This document shows, piece after piece, positions 34,501-47,300 of a DNA stretch of 64,000 nt. Both the position numbers and the translations under genes were made by a program. Below the pieces are notes generated by a model, which saw only the letters and a program-made list of their open reading frames with translations, was not told the DNA's origin and searched no databases. This stretch comes from Rattus norvegicus. Taxonomy: Eukaryota > Chordata > Mammalia > Rodentia > Muridae. Where the stretch lies: contig NC_086021.1 in NCBI RefSeq assembly GCF_036323735.1, forward strand, positions 126,110,476-126,174,475, read 5' to 3'. How positions within the stretch are numbered: position 1 is the stretch's first letter; every line of letters starts with the position of its first letter.

Positions 34501-37500
34501 TGAAGGTGAGAGTTTCTCATGTCCCATCCCAGTCCCTTGGCCGTACCTAGACTTTCAGGAAGGGCCTTTCAACCTAGAGTCAGCAAGGAGTAATGGTATG
34601 ACCAGGATGCAAATTCACAGAGGATCTGGGATAGCTGGCACAGATGTGACATCCAAGCAGAGCAGCCAGAACCCATGCCAGCCTTTGTGTCGTATGTTTG
34701 TTCCCATATGTGAACAGCTCAACAGGTATGAGGGAATGTGCCCCTCCCCAAAGTGCTCTCGCCACCAGGGTATGCTCCCAGAACCTATGCAAACACTGCA
34801 CCCAGTAGGCATCAAAGAACTTTATCTAGGGAGGAGTAAAGATAGGATAGGCAGGGCCCAGAGGAAGGTTCTGGGGCGGGGGTGGGGGTCTGGAATGATT
34901 TAGGAAGTGCCCTTACCCATTGTCTGGAAATTGAGGGCAACCATCTGACATCCGGCATTCCAGAACATCTGGGGCATGTAGTTGGAAGAGTCCATGCGCG
35001 TGCCCTTGGGGTACACGCGGCTCATCTGGCGTTTATTATAGCTGTTGTTGGGTATAGGAGCTAGCCAAGGCCACCTGCACCAGCAGGACCCCAGACCCTC
35101 CCACAAGCCCCATCCCACCAGGGGCCTTGTCTGGCAAAGCCTCAAGGATACTCCACAAACTGCATGGAGGCCTTGGAGAGCAGCTCGTAGGCCTTGAGCT
35201 CCGTGAAGGAAGAGACAAGGTAACTCCTGTTCTTCTCTGTGCAAGGGAGAAAGGGAGGGGAGTCCACATCAGGGCGCCCCTCTCTCAGCCCTGCCTTCCT
35301 TTGGGGGCACTTTCCTCCACAAAGAGGTGCTTCCAACCCAGGAGTCTGTTGAGATCTGAGGAGCCAGATTTGAGACTATAAATGTGCTGGGGTAAAGGGA
35401 CACCAGGGTGGGCATGCAGGAGGGAACCTGTATCATGGTGGGAAAGAGTGACCGCTATAGCCATGGATAGGCATGTAGGGTGTGGCAGACATATGAGGCT
35501 GAGGCCAGGGTATCAGGAACATGTGGTACACACACCTGGTGAGAGAACAGCTGAGGCATGTAGTTGAAAGAGACCATATGTATGCCCCTGGGACACACAA
35601 AGCTCACATTTTGTTTGTTATAGCTGTACCTGAGCATAGTGTTGGCCAAGGCTGTTTGCAGGACCCCAGGCCTTCCTTCAAGACCCAGCTGGGGGACCTT
35701 GGCTGGTGAAACCTTACGGTTACCCAGGCAGTGATGTTTACAGGGAGTGAAATGTGCAAGCAGTCAGCAAGTGCAGAGAGGAGCTGTATAGTAAGGGTAG
35801 TACCCCATACCCTCCAAACATATCCTGGGTGTGCCTAGGGAGCAGACCAGGTTGAGAATTCAGATATGGGGTGTGAGTGTTACAGAGATCCACCTGCACG
35901 AGAATGCTCAGAGAGGTGCTCATGTTGGGGAGACGCACAGAGGGTGGGAAATGCACTTAAGGGCATCTTGAAAAGATCAGGGCAAATGTCATGGCGACAC
36001 ACAAAAATGGAAGGATCCGATGAGGTACGTGAGCCTCTGGAGATTGCTCTGCCTTCCACTCATGGAAACTCTCTTCCCTCCCCATCCCCTTCTTTAGATG
36101 GGGCCTCTCTATGTAGAGTCCTGGCTGTCCTGGAACTTGCTATGCAGACCAGGATGGCTTCTAATTCACAAAGCTCAGCCTGCCTCTGGCTCTGAATGCT
36201 AGGATTAAAGGTATGCTCTCCCAGGAACTCTTCCCCCAGGTCTGAGGCACCTAGACTTGGGGCAGCACTTGAGAGAGTTCAGTCCTGGGAGCTGCACAAC
36301 CTTAGGAAACTGCAGAAGCTCCAGACAGGCCTGGCTGAGGTGGCCTGTCATACCTGCCGGTCACTGACACACACCAGAACGTTCCGTTTGCTGCCAAGTT
36401 CTTTAGTCCAATGCTGGGAGCCACTGCCACTTAAACAAGCCCTTTGCCTGACTCCTAAGCTGGGTATTTATAGATAAGGCGCTTCGTGCAAGAGGGAGCA
36501 GGTCCCTTCCTTTCATTCCACTCACAAAGCCACTCTTGAACCAGTACAGCCTGCTCCTGAACCCAGCCTGCCCTCTCACCCCAACCACCCTGTACTAACA
36601 TACATACGTGCAGAGAACCTAGCCTGCCTTCTCTCCCCGACCACCCTGTACTAACGTACATACGTGCAGAGAACTCGAAGGAGATAAACTTGGTGGGCTG
36701 GATGTAATTGACAAGGCTGGACATTTCCTCATAAGCTGTCACCTCCAAGCCTGCTGTGCCCTAGAGGAGAAAGGAGAATACAGAGACCGCACAGTAGCAC
36801 ATGGCCATGCAGAGAGAGTACACAGCGGCCAGTCCACACACACCTCATCAGACTGCATCTTCTTAATTTCTTCTTCATCCAGGTTTCCTGACTCCTCCTC
36901 TTCCTCTTCTTCCACCTCCTCCTCCTCCTCTCCCTCCTCCACCTCAGTCCGGTCCTCAGCAGTCCACCCTGCCACACAGTTTTGTCAGCCCTGGCTCTCC
37001 CCCATCCCCACCCCACTCCTGTTACTCACTCACCCGTGTCCTCTTCTACAGGGACACTAGATGGGAAGCCGCCCTCAGACACCCCATCAGGCTTCTTGTT
37101 GGGGGATGCTGGCCCAGAAAACTGGTTCTTCTTATTCTTAATGAGGATCTTGCCCCGGAGGTCCTCAGGGCTAGGCAGAGGCATGCCAGGTTTCAGCTGT
37201 AGACAGGGAAGAGGTGGGTACCATTGCTTCCCCTCTGGTGTGTCCCTGAGGTGTGTCTGTGGTGTGTCCCTGTGGTGTGGGCCTATGTTGTTGCCTCACC
37301 TCCAACCACTGTCCCTTGTGTCTTGAATTCCCATTTGACTGAAATTACCCATTGCTTGGCAAGAATGTCTCTTTCCCACATTCCTTCTGACTAGACCGCT
37401 TTTTTCACAAGCTCACTGAACCTCTGTCATCTTCCAGACTTCACCTTATCCATCACACCCCTCCAAAAAGCCTTCCTTCATCCTCTAAGACCCGAGCACT

Positions 37501-40500
37501 GCCTCCCATAGCAACTCATAGCTGGCTGTAATTGGCCTGGACACTTCTCTGTCTCCTCATGAAGAGGGTCAGAGGCCTGGGCCAGCAATTGTGGTGTTTG
37601 GGTTTGTTGTTTTGTTTTGTTTTGTTTTGTTTGTTTGTTTGTTTTAGATAGGGTCTCAGTGTGCAGCTCAGATTGGCATGTAGCTTGAAATATTCCTGCC
37701 AACAACCTCTCAAATGTAAGTGCCACCATGCCTAACCTTCAACCAAGTTTCTGACACTGGTAGACCCCTAATTCTAGCATACTCTCTGACACATGGTGGA
37801 TAACAGGACCCCAGACTCACAATCTATCAAGTACATTCAACTCTCTTTGTCCCGCTAACCTGGTTCCAGATGCCCTACAAGACTGAGCACTCACAGGAAA
37901 GTTTTCCAGGGGCTCTGTGAGCAAGGTCTCTCCAAACATGGTCCGGCAGTACTCGGCCATCTTAGCCTGTTGGCGGGGTCTGTTAGCAGCGGACAAAAGT
38001 ACAGGTAGGGGTTAGTTGCCTAGCACTCACCTCTTCCCATCTTCAGTGCCCTGATAACCCAGATCAGGAGTACCAGGAAGTGGCAGGTAGGGACAGAGGA
38101 AGGAGAAGCTGAGGTTCTAAGGAGACCAAACAAATGCCTAGAGGCTGGGGACAGTATATGTGGGGGTGGGAGGAAGTTCAGGCAAGAGGCTAGGGCAGAG
38201 GTAGAGAATGGTGCCAAATAGGCCAGGATACACACGAGTCCACGTGGTTTTCAAATGACAGGATGACAGGATATGGGGAGGTCTTAAAGGCACTTTCTGC
38301 AATGGCTTCGACTGCTTCCTAAAAGAGAAAGGAACCCTGTAAAGAGGGTAGTTCCTCCCTACTATTTAGTCTCAGCATACACATAAAACTAGATAGCCAC
38401 CATAGCCTCCCAACAGCTTGAGGTATTCCAGATGCTTCTCCCCTTCAGCTTCACTTCCCTAACAGAAAACGCCTCAGGCCCATTCTGATGGCCACGGTAA
38501 CCAGCTTCCACACCCCAAGACCCACCTTGAACAAGATATCTGTGGTCATAGTGAAGCCGTGGGTGATGATGGGTTCTTCGTCGGGGGGCTTTCCTTTCCA
38601 ACAATCTAATTCTACACAACGGCAGCCAGATAGCAGCACCTGGCGGTACATCTCAGCCGAGGAAGGGCCTGAAAACTGGCCAGCTGAACCAATGGAGATA
38701 AGGAGAAGGATGTCACTCACAGCCAGGCCAGGCCCCTCACTACCTCTAGTCTGTCCTATTGGCAAGGTAAGCAGTAGTTGAGAAGCATCTGTGAAGGGTG
38801 CAGCTCAGCATCAGGACCCACCTGTCAGGTAGGTGTTGTGTGAGGAGTTGATGAAGTAGTGATTCAGAGGCTGTGTCATGTCTTGGTGGATCCGCAGAGT
38901 ATCATGGGCCAGGACACTGTTCTCTGGTCCACAGAGAAACCAGACCATGCCCTCTGGTGACAGTTGGCCTGTGAGACAGTGGACAACAAGCAGTCCTGGC
39001 TGCAACTCAGCGCCCAAGATCAGACAGGACTACATGAAGCAGGTTCCCTTGGTCCTTACCCCTCTGCACATTGATGCCGCTGGGCTCGTACTTGTCAATG
39101 AGCGCCTGCACCTGCTCAGGCCGGGCTGGTGGGAACAGCAAGGAATTGAGTCGAGGGTCTCGTTGCTTCTGATTGATGAATTTGGTCAGGTGCTCCTTGG
39201 TCATGTAGGGTTTGGCTTTAGCATGACTATAGGCCAGAGAGAAGAGCTCAGGTGTGTGTCCTTTGCCCTGGAGGCTTGGACTACCCTCTTCTCTTGTACA
39301 ACCCTGTTACTCCCAAAAGGATGGGTAGAAGAATCACTGCCCTTACCAGCAATTCACGCCCAACCCAAGGAACTCACTAAGAAGTGAAGATCTCATCAAT
39401 TTCTGGCCGAGGACAGAGGCTCATGAGGAAGCTCTTGTACACAGATTCTGGGAAGTCCTCGGGATTGATAGCATCATTCTGGAAGAACCATCACCTTGTT
39501 ATCCTTCATCTCACCTGCTCAGATAAGACTCACCATGACCTACACCCAGCTCTGGGGAAGGGGGACTGATCAGAGAGGAGTTTCTCAAGGCAGACAGGCA
39601 GCAGACACACTGGGCACACAAATCTCAAGGTTGTCTTGAGCAGAATGAAGAGGACAAAAGGTCATAAGCAGGGGTGCTGCTTGCCTGACAGGGTCCCGGG
39701 CTGTTACTTTTTTTTCCTTCATAAGTGAAAGAAAACATTCTAAAGAAATGGTTTGAATGTAGACAAATGTGTACCCAACAGTAGAGCCCTGGACTGTGAG
39801 AGCCAAAGCCTGAGGGAACTGGAGGGAGAAATACGATGGGGCCTGACATGCACGAAGCCCAGTGAGTGCACATACACGAACGCACATGTGCATGCAAACA
39901 CGCGTGCACACACACCAAACAAAACACAAGTAATTGGGAAAAACAAACACACAAAATCAGACTTGATCAAAATTTAAAATATGCGTGCTTGCTGGGTGGT
40001 GGTGGAGCACACCTTTAATCCTAGCACTTGAGAGGCAGAGGCAGGTGGATCTCTGAGTTTGAGGCCAGCCTGGCCTACAAAGGGAGTTCCAGGGCAGCCA
40101 AGATCACACAGAGAAATATTGCCTTGAAAAACCAACAAACAACAAATGTATGTTTATAAGGACATCATCAAGAAACTGAAGGCTAACCTGAGCTAAGGAA
40201 GAATGGAGGGAAAGAGGAAGGAAGCGAGGGATGGAGGATAGACAATCTACAGAATAAGATAAAACATTTACAAATCAAATATCCATTAAGTGTTCATTCA
40301 ACAACAAAAAGATATCCCAAAGGTTGGAGGGAGGACTTGGTTGTTCAAGTCCCCACTGTGCAAGCATGAAGACCTGAGTTCAGATCCCCAGCACCCACAT
40401 AAATGCTGGTCTCAGTGGTGTGTGTCTGTAGTCCCAGTGTTAGGAATGGACAGACAAGATCTCTGAAGCTCATAGCCAGTCATGCACACCGCACGTGAGC

Positions 40501-41311
40501 TCCAGGGTCTGTGAGAGCCCTTCCAACACTGATGGAAGCTGGAGAGAGCTCAGCAGTTAAGAGCAAGCCAGTGTTGATCTCGCAGAGGATCTGAGTTCAA
40601 TTCCCAACACCCACAACAGACATCTCACAACTGCCTGCAATTCCAGTCTAGGGGATCTGATGCCTCTGCCCCTGAGGACAGCTGTACTCATACGCACATA
40701 ACCACTCACAGACACACACAATCATGTAATTAAAAAACAAATAAACCTTTCAAAAATAAGATGGAGAGCAATTGAGGAAGACCCCTGACATCAACCTCCA
40801 GCCTCCGCACATGAACAAACGCATACATAAACCACAAACACACATGCGTACAAAAAAACAAAAGAAATGAAAGAATGAATTTGAATGATGTTTCTGTAAA
40901 GGAGATATAGAAATGATCAATAAAACATGAGAAGAACTTATTAGTTATTAAGCAAATACAAACTAAAGTCAAGATGAGATACCATTTCATCCCCGCCAGG
41001 ACAACATAAACAACAGACAGTAGCAGTGTTAATGGGCCTTAGGAGCACGGGAACCCTTGTGCATGCTGGCGGGAGAGTAGAATGTGGCAGCCACTTGGGA
41101 GAACAGTTTGTCAGCTCCTCAAAATGACATAGAGTGAACATAGATTTACCATATAGTCATATGAACAATTCCACCTGGATATATATAGCCACGAAGACTG
41201 ACAGCAAAATCATGACAAAATGCTTGTATAAGCATTATAGTCAAAACATGGAGAGAAACCAAATATCAACATGGAATTTGATAACTGCTATATAATATCC
41301 TCCATACATAT

Positions 41312-41359
<48 letters not shown>

Positions 41360-44300
41360 CTGATGCTACCACATGGATGAATCTGGAAAATACAATGTTG
41401 AGTGAATAAAGCTCAACGTGAAAGACCATGGGTTGTATGAGTCCAGAGCACATGAATTTATAGAAGTAGAAACAGAAATCAGACCAACAGTGTACAGGAC
41501 ACTGTGCTTTTCATTTTATTCCTCCAGAAAACAAAACGTTAAACGCCCTTCAGGATCACACTGGAAGATCAACTCGAGTCTTAGTAGGGGGACAAGGGTC
41601 TGAACAGGAGAGCATGGCTACGTCTTCCTTAGCACAGCTCTGCCTCTGAAGCTGGTCAGTGGTTTTTACTGTTTGAGCAGACAAATAAGGACATAGCTAG
41701 GGATGGAGCCCAGGAGAGAAAGTGGGCGGATGTTACTAGAAGCGGGCAGGCAGCGGGCAGGCAGTGTGAACTGTGAGGACCACCTCAGAAGCCCAGTTCA
41801 CCTTCTCCCTGCTTCATGCCTGGATCCAGTGTATGTGGCTGCACTCGGGGTCACCAGTGCTACGGAGAACTCCTTGTGCAGTTTATTAGGATGGCTGCTT
41901 AGAGTCTTAGCTTTGCTCATTTCTGGTGTCCTAAATTCTTACCAGGAGAAACATTTCATGGGGTGAGACCTTGTAATTACACAAGGGCACTGGCCAAGGT
42001 GGGAAATGACTTGAGATCCAATACCACCCCCAAACCAGGCTTGGATCTTGGCTCTGGGCCGCATCTACCTAGAAAGCTCTTTTTTTGGTAAATCACAGAA
42101 TACATCTCATGGGGTGATCCTGCTTCTGATTTGTAATTAAAAATTAATTGTTTAATTAAAAAGAAGTGGAAAATGTGTTTCTGAATTGAGCCAAAGTCTG
42201 TGCCCTGGCAGCTTCCACTCTTGGCTCTGCCCCTCTCCCCACACCCCTGCAGCGTCCTTCCCTGGAGCTGTCAGACCCTATGGTCTGCCTCCTGTCCCTG
42301 ATGTCCCTATCTTGATCCCCCACAATGAAAACATAGAACTCCTATGCCCACTCAGCTAGGAAGGCTTGTTGACTTGTCCTGGCTGCTGCTGTCCTCCCCA
42401 GCATGGCCTCCAGCACTGTTGGATGCAAATCTTCCCACTCTGAGTCCTGTGCTGCATTCCCTTGCCCTGGTCCCACCTTTATGCCTAGTGTCAGTAACCA
42501 GAGTTTGATTGGCTTTGGGAGCTACTGATGGGATAGCGGTGCCATTTCTGCTCTCGTCCATCACTCTCCCAGGCCGGCCATGTTTGCTCTGGTGGCAATG
42601 AGAATTAGCAGAGCTGCCTGGGGGTGGAAAAGGACTCACTCACCTTGCCTTTTGCAAGGTGACAGGCACTGAGGGCAGCTTCTACACGTTTGCGATCGGC
42701 AGGAAACATCTGGAAAAAACTGAGGGAGCAGAGAAAGGTACCAGGCAGCAGAGGAGTCAGGCCTAAAGAGGGAAGGCTTGGGGGCTGGGTGGCCTTAGGG
42801 GAAGCTCAAGAGACTCACTTCTTCACAGGGATCTTCCCTTCAGGGCTCAGCTGCATTTTAAGCTTCACCAGGCTGGAGGGATGGTCAGTAGCCCATCAGT
42901 CTGGAGACTGGTAAGCCAGCCCCTTGAGCTCAGGCAGGGAGGGGAGGAGGAGGCAGGGAGTGGGGAAACAGACACTTACATCTTGTCTAGGAATGTGCTT
43001 CGAGAAGCATTGGCTGTCATTGGGTGTTTGGCCAGAGCCAGTACATCCTCAGCCCAATCCTACAGAACACAGAGCCCAGAAGTCAAACTCCTGGTCACAT
43101 GCACCTGAGCCCCTGGGTCCAGGCCTCTGACTCTCAAGAAGGTCAGGCTCTCCCAAGGGTCTGCACTCTAGCCAGGTGTTGCCAAGGCACCTTGCCTACG
43201 TTCTCCTTGTAAGAGACAAAATTGTGGAAGGTGAGGCCCACCATGTCCGGGCCGGATACCACTGTGAATGTTTTCAGCAGGAAGTGGTTGTCTGGAAAGT
43301 CCATGTTGAATACCTCCCGGAGTTTCTGGCTCTGTAGGAAAGAAAGAGTGACACAGGGAGAGTCAGAGGTATGCCCTCAGTCTTGCCCAACATGTCTTTT
43401 CCTGTATCTTCTCCTCAGCCACTTGAACTGCAGGCCACTGAGGCAGAATGGCCATGGAACCTACGAACCAGGGAAGCACAGGCCTCAGCCCCCCAACCCC
43501 CCGACTCCAGCACCTGCTTTGGCAAGGAGAGGCCAAGAGCTTAGCTAAGGCAGTGGGACCTAGGAATCTGGGAACATCCGTTGAAGACAGACTCTTAGCT
43601 CCTAACTCAGGGAGTCCTGCTTCCAACTGTCAGTACCTTCAATCTTCTCACAAGTTTTAGGCAAATGTAGACAAATCATTATCAAGAAGTGGGGAGCAAG
43701 GGGCAGAAGACACTTTCCAGACAGTCTGCTGTACTTAGGGGCCGGAATTCCCAGCCTCAGAATCAGGCAAGTTGATCAGCACCTTGGCCTGAGCTGCCCA
43801 GAACCCACTCATCTGGGCTCCCCACCCCCAATAGAGACTCACTCCTTGCCCTCTGCAACTCGTGGCTGCTTCTGGGTGCACTTACCTTGGGTATCTTGGC
43901 AAACTTCCCAAAGCGAGTGTCTCGGATGCTCGTGACATCCAGAAATTCCATCTCCTGTTAGCAGTTCCCAGTGGGGGTTGGGGGAAGGTCAAGTGGAGAA
44001 TAATGACACAGAGGGACAGAGCTTTCCCCTATCCCCTCACATCCTAGCTGCTGCCTTCTCTAGATGCCAAGACTGCTCCCAGCTTCCTGGATCCCTCCCC
44101 TCACTTTCTGCTTCTCTCTACATAGGGAAAAGTATACTTCATCCCTTCCTTGGAATGAGAGCTGCAACCTGCAGCCTGTCTTTTATCCTGGAGTCCCCCA
44201 ACCCCATGCCCATGCCTCCTTCTGTTTCTCTGAGTGGCCATGCCTGTCCTCTGAGCCCTGAACTCTGAAATGAGCTGGAGCCATCGGAGATCATTGCCCT

Positions 44301-47300
44301 TCAGCTCAGCAACTTAACTTCGCCCACTCTCTCCAAGGGATACTAACTCAGGACTAGGTGAGCCCTGGGCAGTCATGAGGTGACTGCATCTTCCCTCCCT
44401 GCCCAGAGGGCCCCAGGAGCTACACTCCCTGCATCTCCTGCATCCATGTCTCCATCCTGTACCACCAGGGGTCTAGCAGAGTTCATTGAAGCAGTTGGAG
44501 TTGAGGGCCATGTTGGGTAGTGTCTTACCTTACTTTGATGTGTCCAGTATAAGTAATAGCCCTTGGGATCCACCCGAAGGATAACAGGGGAGGCTATTGA
44601 GGTTTCCTGGGGAAAGAAGGGGTCAGCTAGCTGCTCTAAGGTCTCAGGCCAACTTTCCTGGCCCAGGCCAAGGATTCAGATAGAATCCATCCCCTTCCTA
44701 GAAATCACAAAAAGGCATTCCCCTTCGTTCTCTGAGGAAGAGAGGTGGGATTTCTGGACCCCAGCAATGCCTCTGCCTCTTCATGTTCTCAGGGGTCGTG
44801 ACTCCACCAAAGGATGAATATCTCTCCAAGACTCCTTGCTACCATCTGGAAAGCTTGGCACAGTGGGAGCGAGGCCCCAAGTCCTGATCTGCACAACCAA
44901 GGCCCTGTACAATCTACTGTCAGTCCTGAGCCTCAGATTCCTTCCGTTCAACCATGAGCACAGGCTGCCCCTGCCATCCAAGTGAGCCAAAGAGACACCA
45001 GGGCTTTCACACCTCCAAAGTGAAGAAGTCAAATCTCTTCAGCCTGAACCGTCTCAAAAGGGTTTTTCTGAAGTGTGCTGGTATTAATAAGTGGGGTGCG
45101 TGGTCAGGAGCGGGTTCCCAGATGCAGAAACACACCTGGGAAACTCCTATGAACTCAAGAACCCTGAGTGCTGTGAACCACCCAGACCTTAAACTCGGTG
45201 CTTAGTGGTTAACCTTGGAGTTTGCTGAATGAATGCATAAACAAATGAGCAAACTGATCTAAATCCCTAGTCCACACATGGCGCATAGGCCATTGTTTAT
45301 TTTAATAGCCTTTGCATATATAAACAAGGTATTACAACTGAAGTTTCCAACAATGCATGATTATTGCTGTGGACACACCAGAACAAATACGGGATCTACC
45401 AAGGAAATGGTACAAGAACGGTTCCCACATTAGAGGTGGTTAGAGTATGGGGAAAGATTTGGTAAGAAAGCTGATTTTGGAGAATAGCTCTGTGGTGAGC
45501 TCTGAATCCTTTCTCCCAAGGGATGGTCAGTGCTGGCATAGACAGGAGTCTCAGCATAGACAGGAGCCTATGAAACCCAGAAGGTGCCTGGTGGACTACC
45601 TCTGATTGAACAGTTGCTTGGGCAGCAAAATGTGAGTATTTGCTGTGCCCAGATCAGACTCATGCGTGAGGGATGGGCAAAAAGGGCCCAAGGCTGCAGA
45701 GAGAAAGACTGGTAATAAGGAGCTGAAAACGCAGTTGTGAGCGACCCCCTGAATAGAGGTACTGGGAGATTTCAAGCAAGTGAGCCCCAATACGTGGAGA
45801 AGCATCTCCCCCAAATCATCAAAAAGATCACCAGAGAAAGAATAAGCCTTAAGTTCTGTCAGGCTTAGGGACTCCAAGCCAGCTGTTGACAGCGTGTATT
45901 CAAGAAGGAACTCTCATCATTCCCGTGCCTCACTAGAAGGCCCTGGAAGAGAAAGAGCTGAGAATCCCACCTTTCTCGGGAGTCCGCAGTCGCCCCCCAC
46001 CTAGTCCTGGAAGGAGAAAGGCAAATTGCAAGTTGAAGCAAGGTTAGAGTTTCACTTCTAATTTGTTTCTGGAACAGGACTGGCTTTTGTGGGGGACCAC
46101 TGGTCTATTTCCCAAGGGTGAAGGCAGGTCTGGTAGCTTGCTGACTTTCTTTCTGTAGCTAGGGGAGTTTTCCCCTCTTAGTATGTTCTGAAGGGGGCTG
46201 TTGGGGACTAAACAGAGTCACATTTGGTTATATCCTCTATGTCACAGCTATCAATATAGCGTGACATTGTCATCTACTAACTCTACTAACTCTGCCCAAA
46301 GCAACCTGAGAGAGCAGAACCTGGTCATGTGTCCTGTGACCAGACTTGGTACGTTCTTGCTCATGCAAGCCAGAGCCCAGGGACTACATAGTACTCTGGG
46401 TTGGGGAAGGGCATTGGTCAGCCAGACACACAGGTTGGACAAAGAGTTAGTTATATAGCCTTATCCCTGATGACCCCCTCAGGTTATACGCACTTCCCAG
46501 AGGAACTGAGAGAGTCACTTCACTTTTCACTGTGAGTCATTTCCCTCCTTCCATAGGCTCTAAGGCCACATCACCTGCATGTCACCACCATGCCACACCA
46601 ACCAAAGCACTTCTAAGGAGACAGAAAGCACTTCATCCAGAGCCTCATTCCCCCAGTTTTGACAGCTAGATGCCTTAACCTAGCATAGACTCTCCTCCTT
46701 GCATACGCACTGTTGGAAGCGCCAGGCCTTCCCAAGGCCAGTCTAGAGCTCTCTTAAAGGGGTCTATCCCCCTCTGAAGGACAGACCTCATAATTCTCCT
46801 TAGACGAAAAGATTCTGTGGTTAGTGGCTGTGTTCAGGGCCCAGAAAGGCCAGAGACTACTTAGGATGGAGCAGACTCTGGGTTGGGATACAAATGGTCT
46901 CCCCTCCCCTGCAGACAGGTTAGCAGGTTAGAAGACTGAACTGAGTTGAGCCACCACAGGGAAGCAGAAGTCAGTAAGTTCCTTCTCAGACCCCAGACCT
47001 TGAGCCTCCAGTTTTCAACTTTTGTGACTGTTCCCACAGTAGTAGCTTGAGAGAGAACATGGCTTCTCTGGGACAGGATACATCTTGTTCTGTGGACTAG
47101 GTGGTGGGGCTGGTTAATAGGCCTTGTGCCAGAGCAAACTTGGGGTGTCTGTGCTGGGAAGGGAACCTGACTGATCTCTTTTACTGATCTCAGCTGAGGA
47201 GGGAGGAGAGGGGTATGCATTTCCCTACCAACACTGAAGTTACTAGAAACAAACCTTTATCATCTTCGGGGGTTTTGAAAGGGGTGAATCAGGTCCAAAG

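Larger units (their letters stand above)
39479..42643 (-). other. Plcb2: Plcb2 intron 7, repeat-rich
   Basis: A 3.2 kb intron holding a B1, two or three B2/B3-type SINEs, an old L1 3' fragment and a CA microsatellite. The remaining sequence, 41440-42640, shows no named structure. Confidence 0.85.

Noticed and set aside
37967..37979. Internal AACAG acceptor as the start of Plcb2 exon 13
   Set aside because: Using it would drop PRQQ and break the split serine codon from exon 12; the upstream TAACAG fits exactly.
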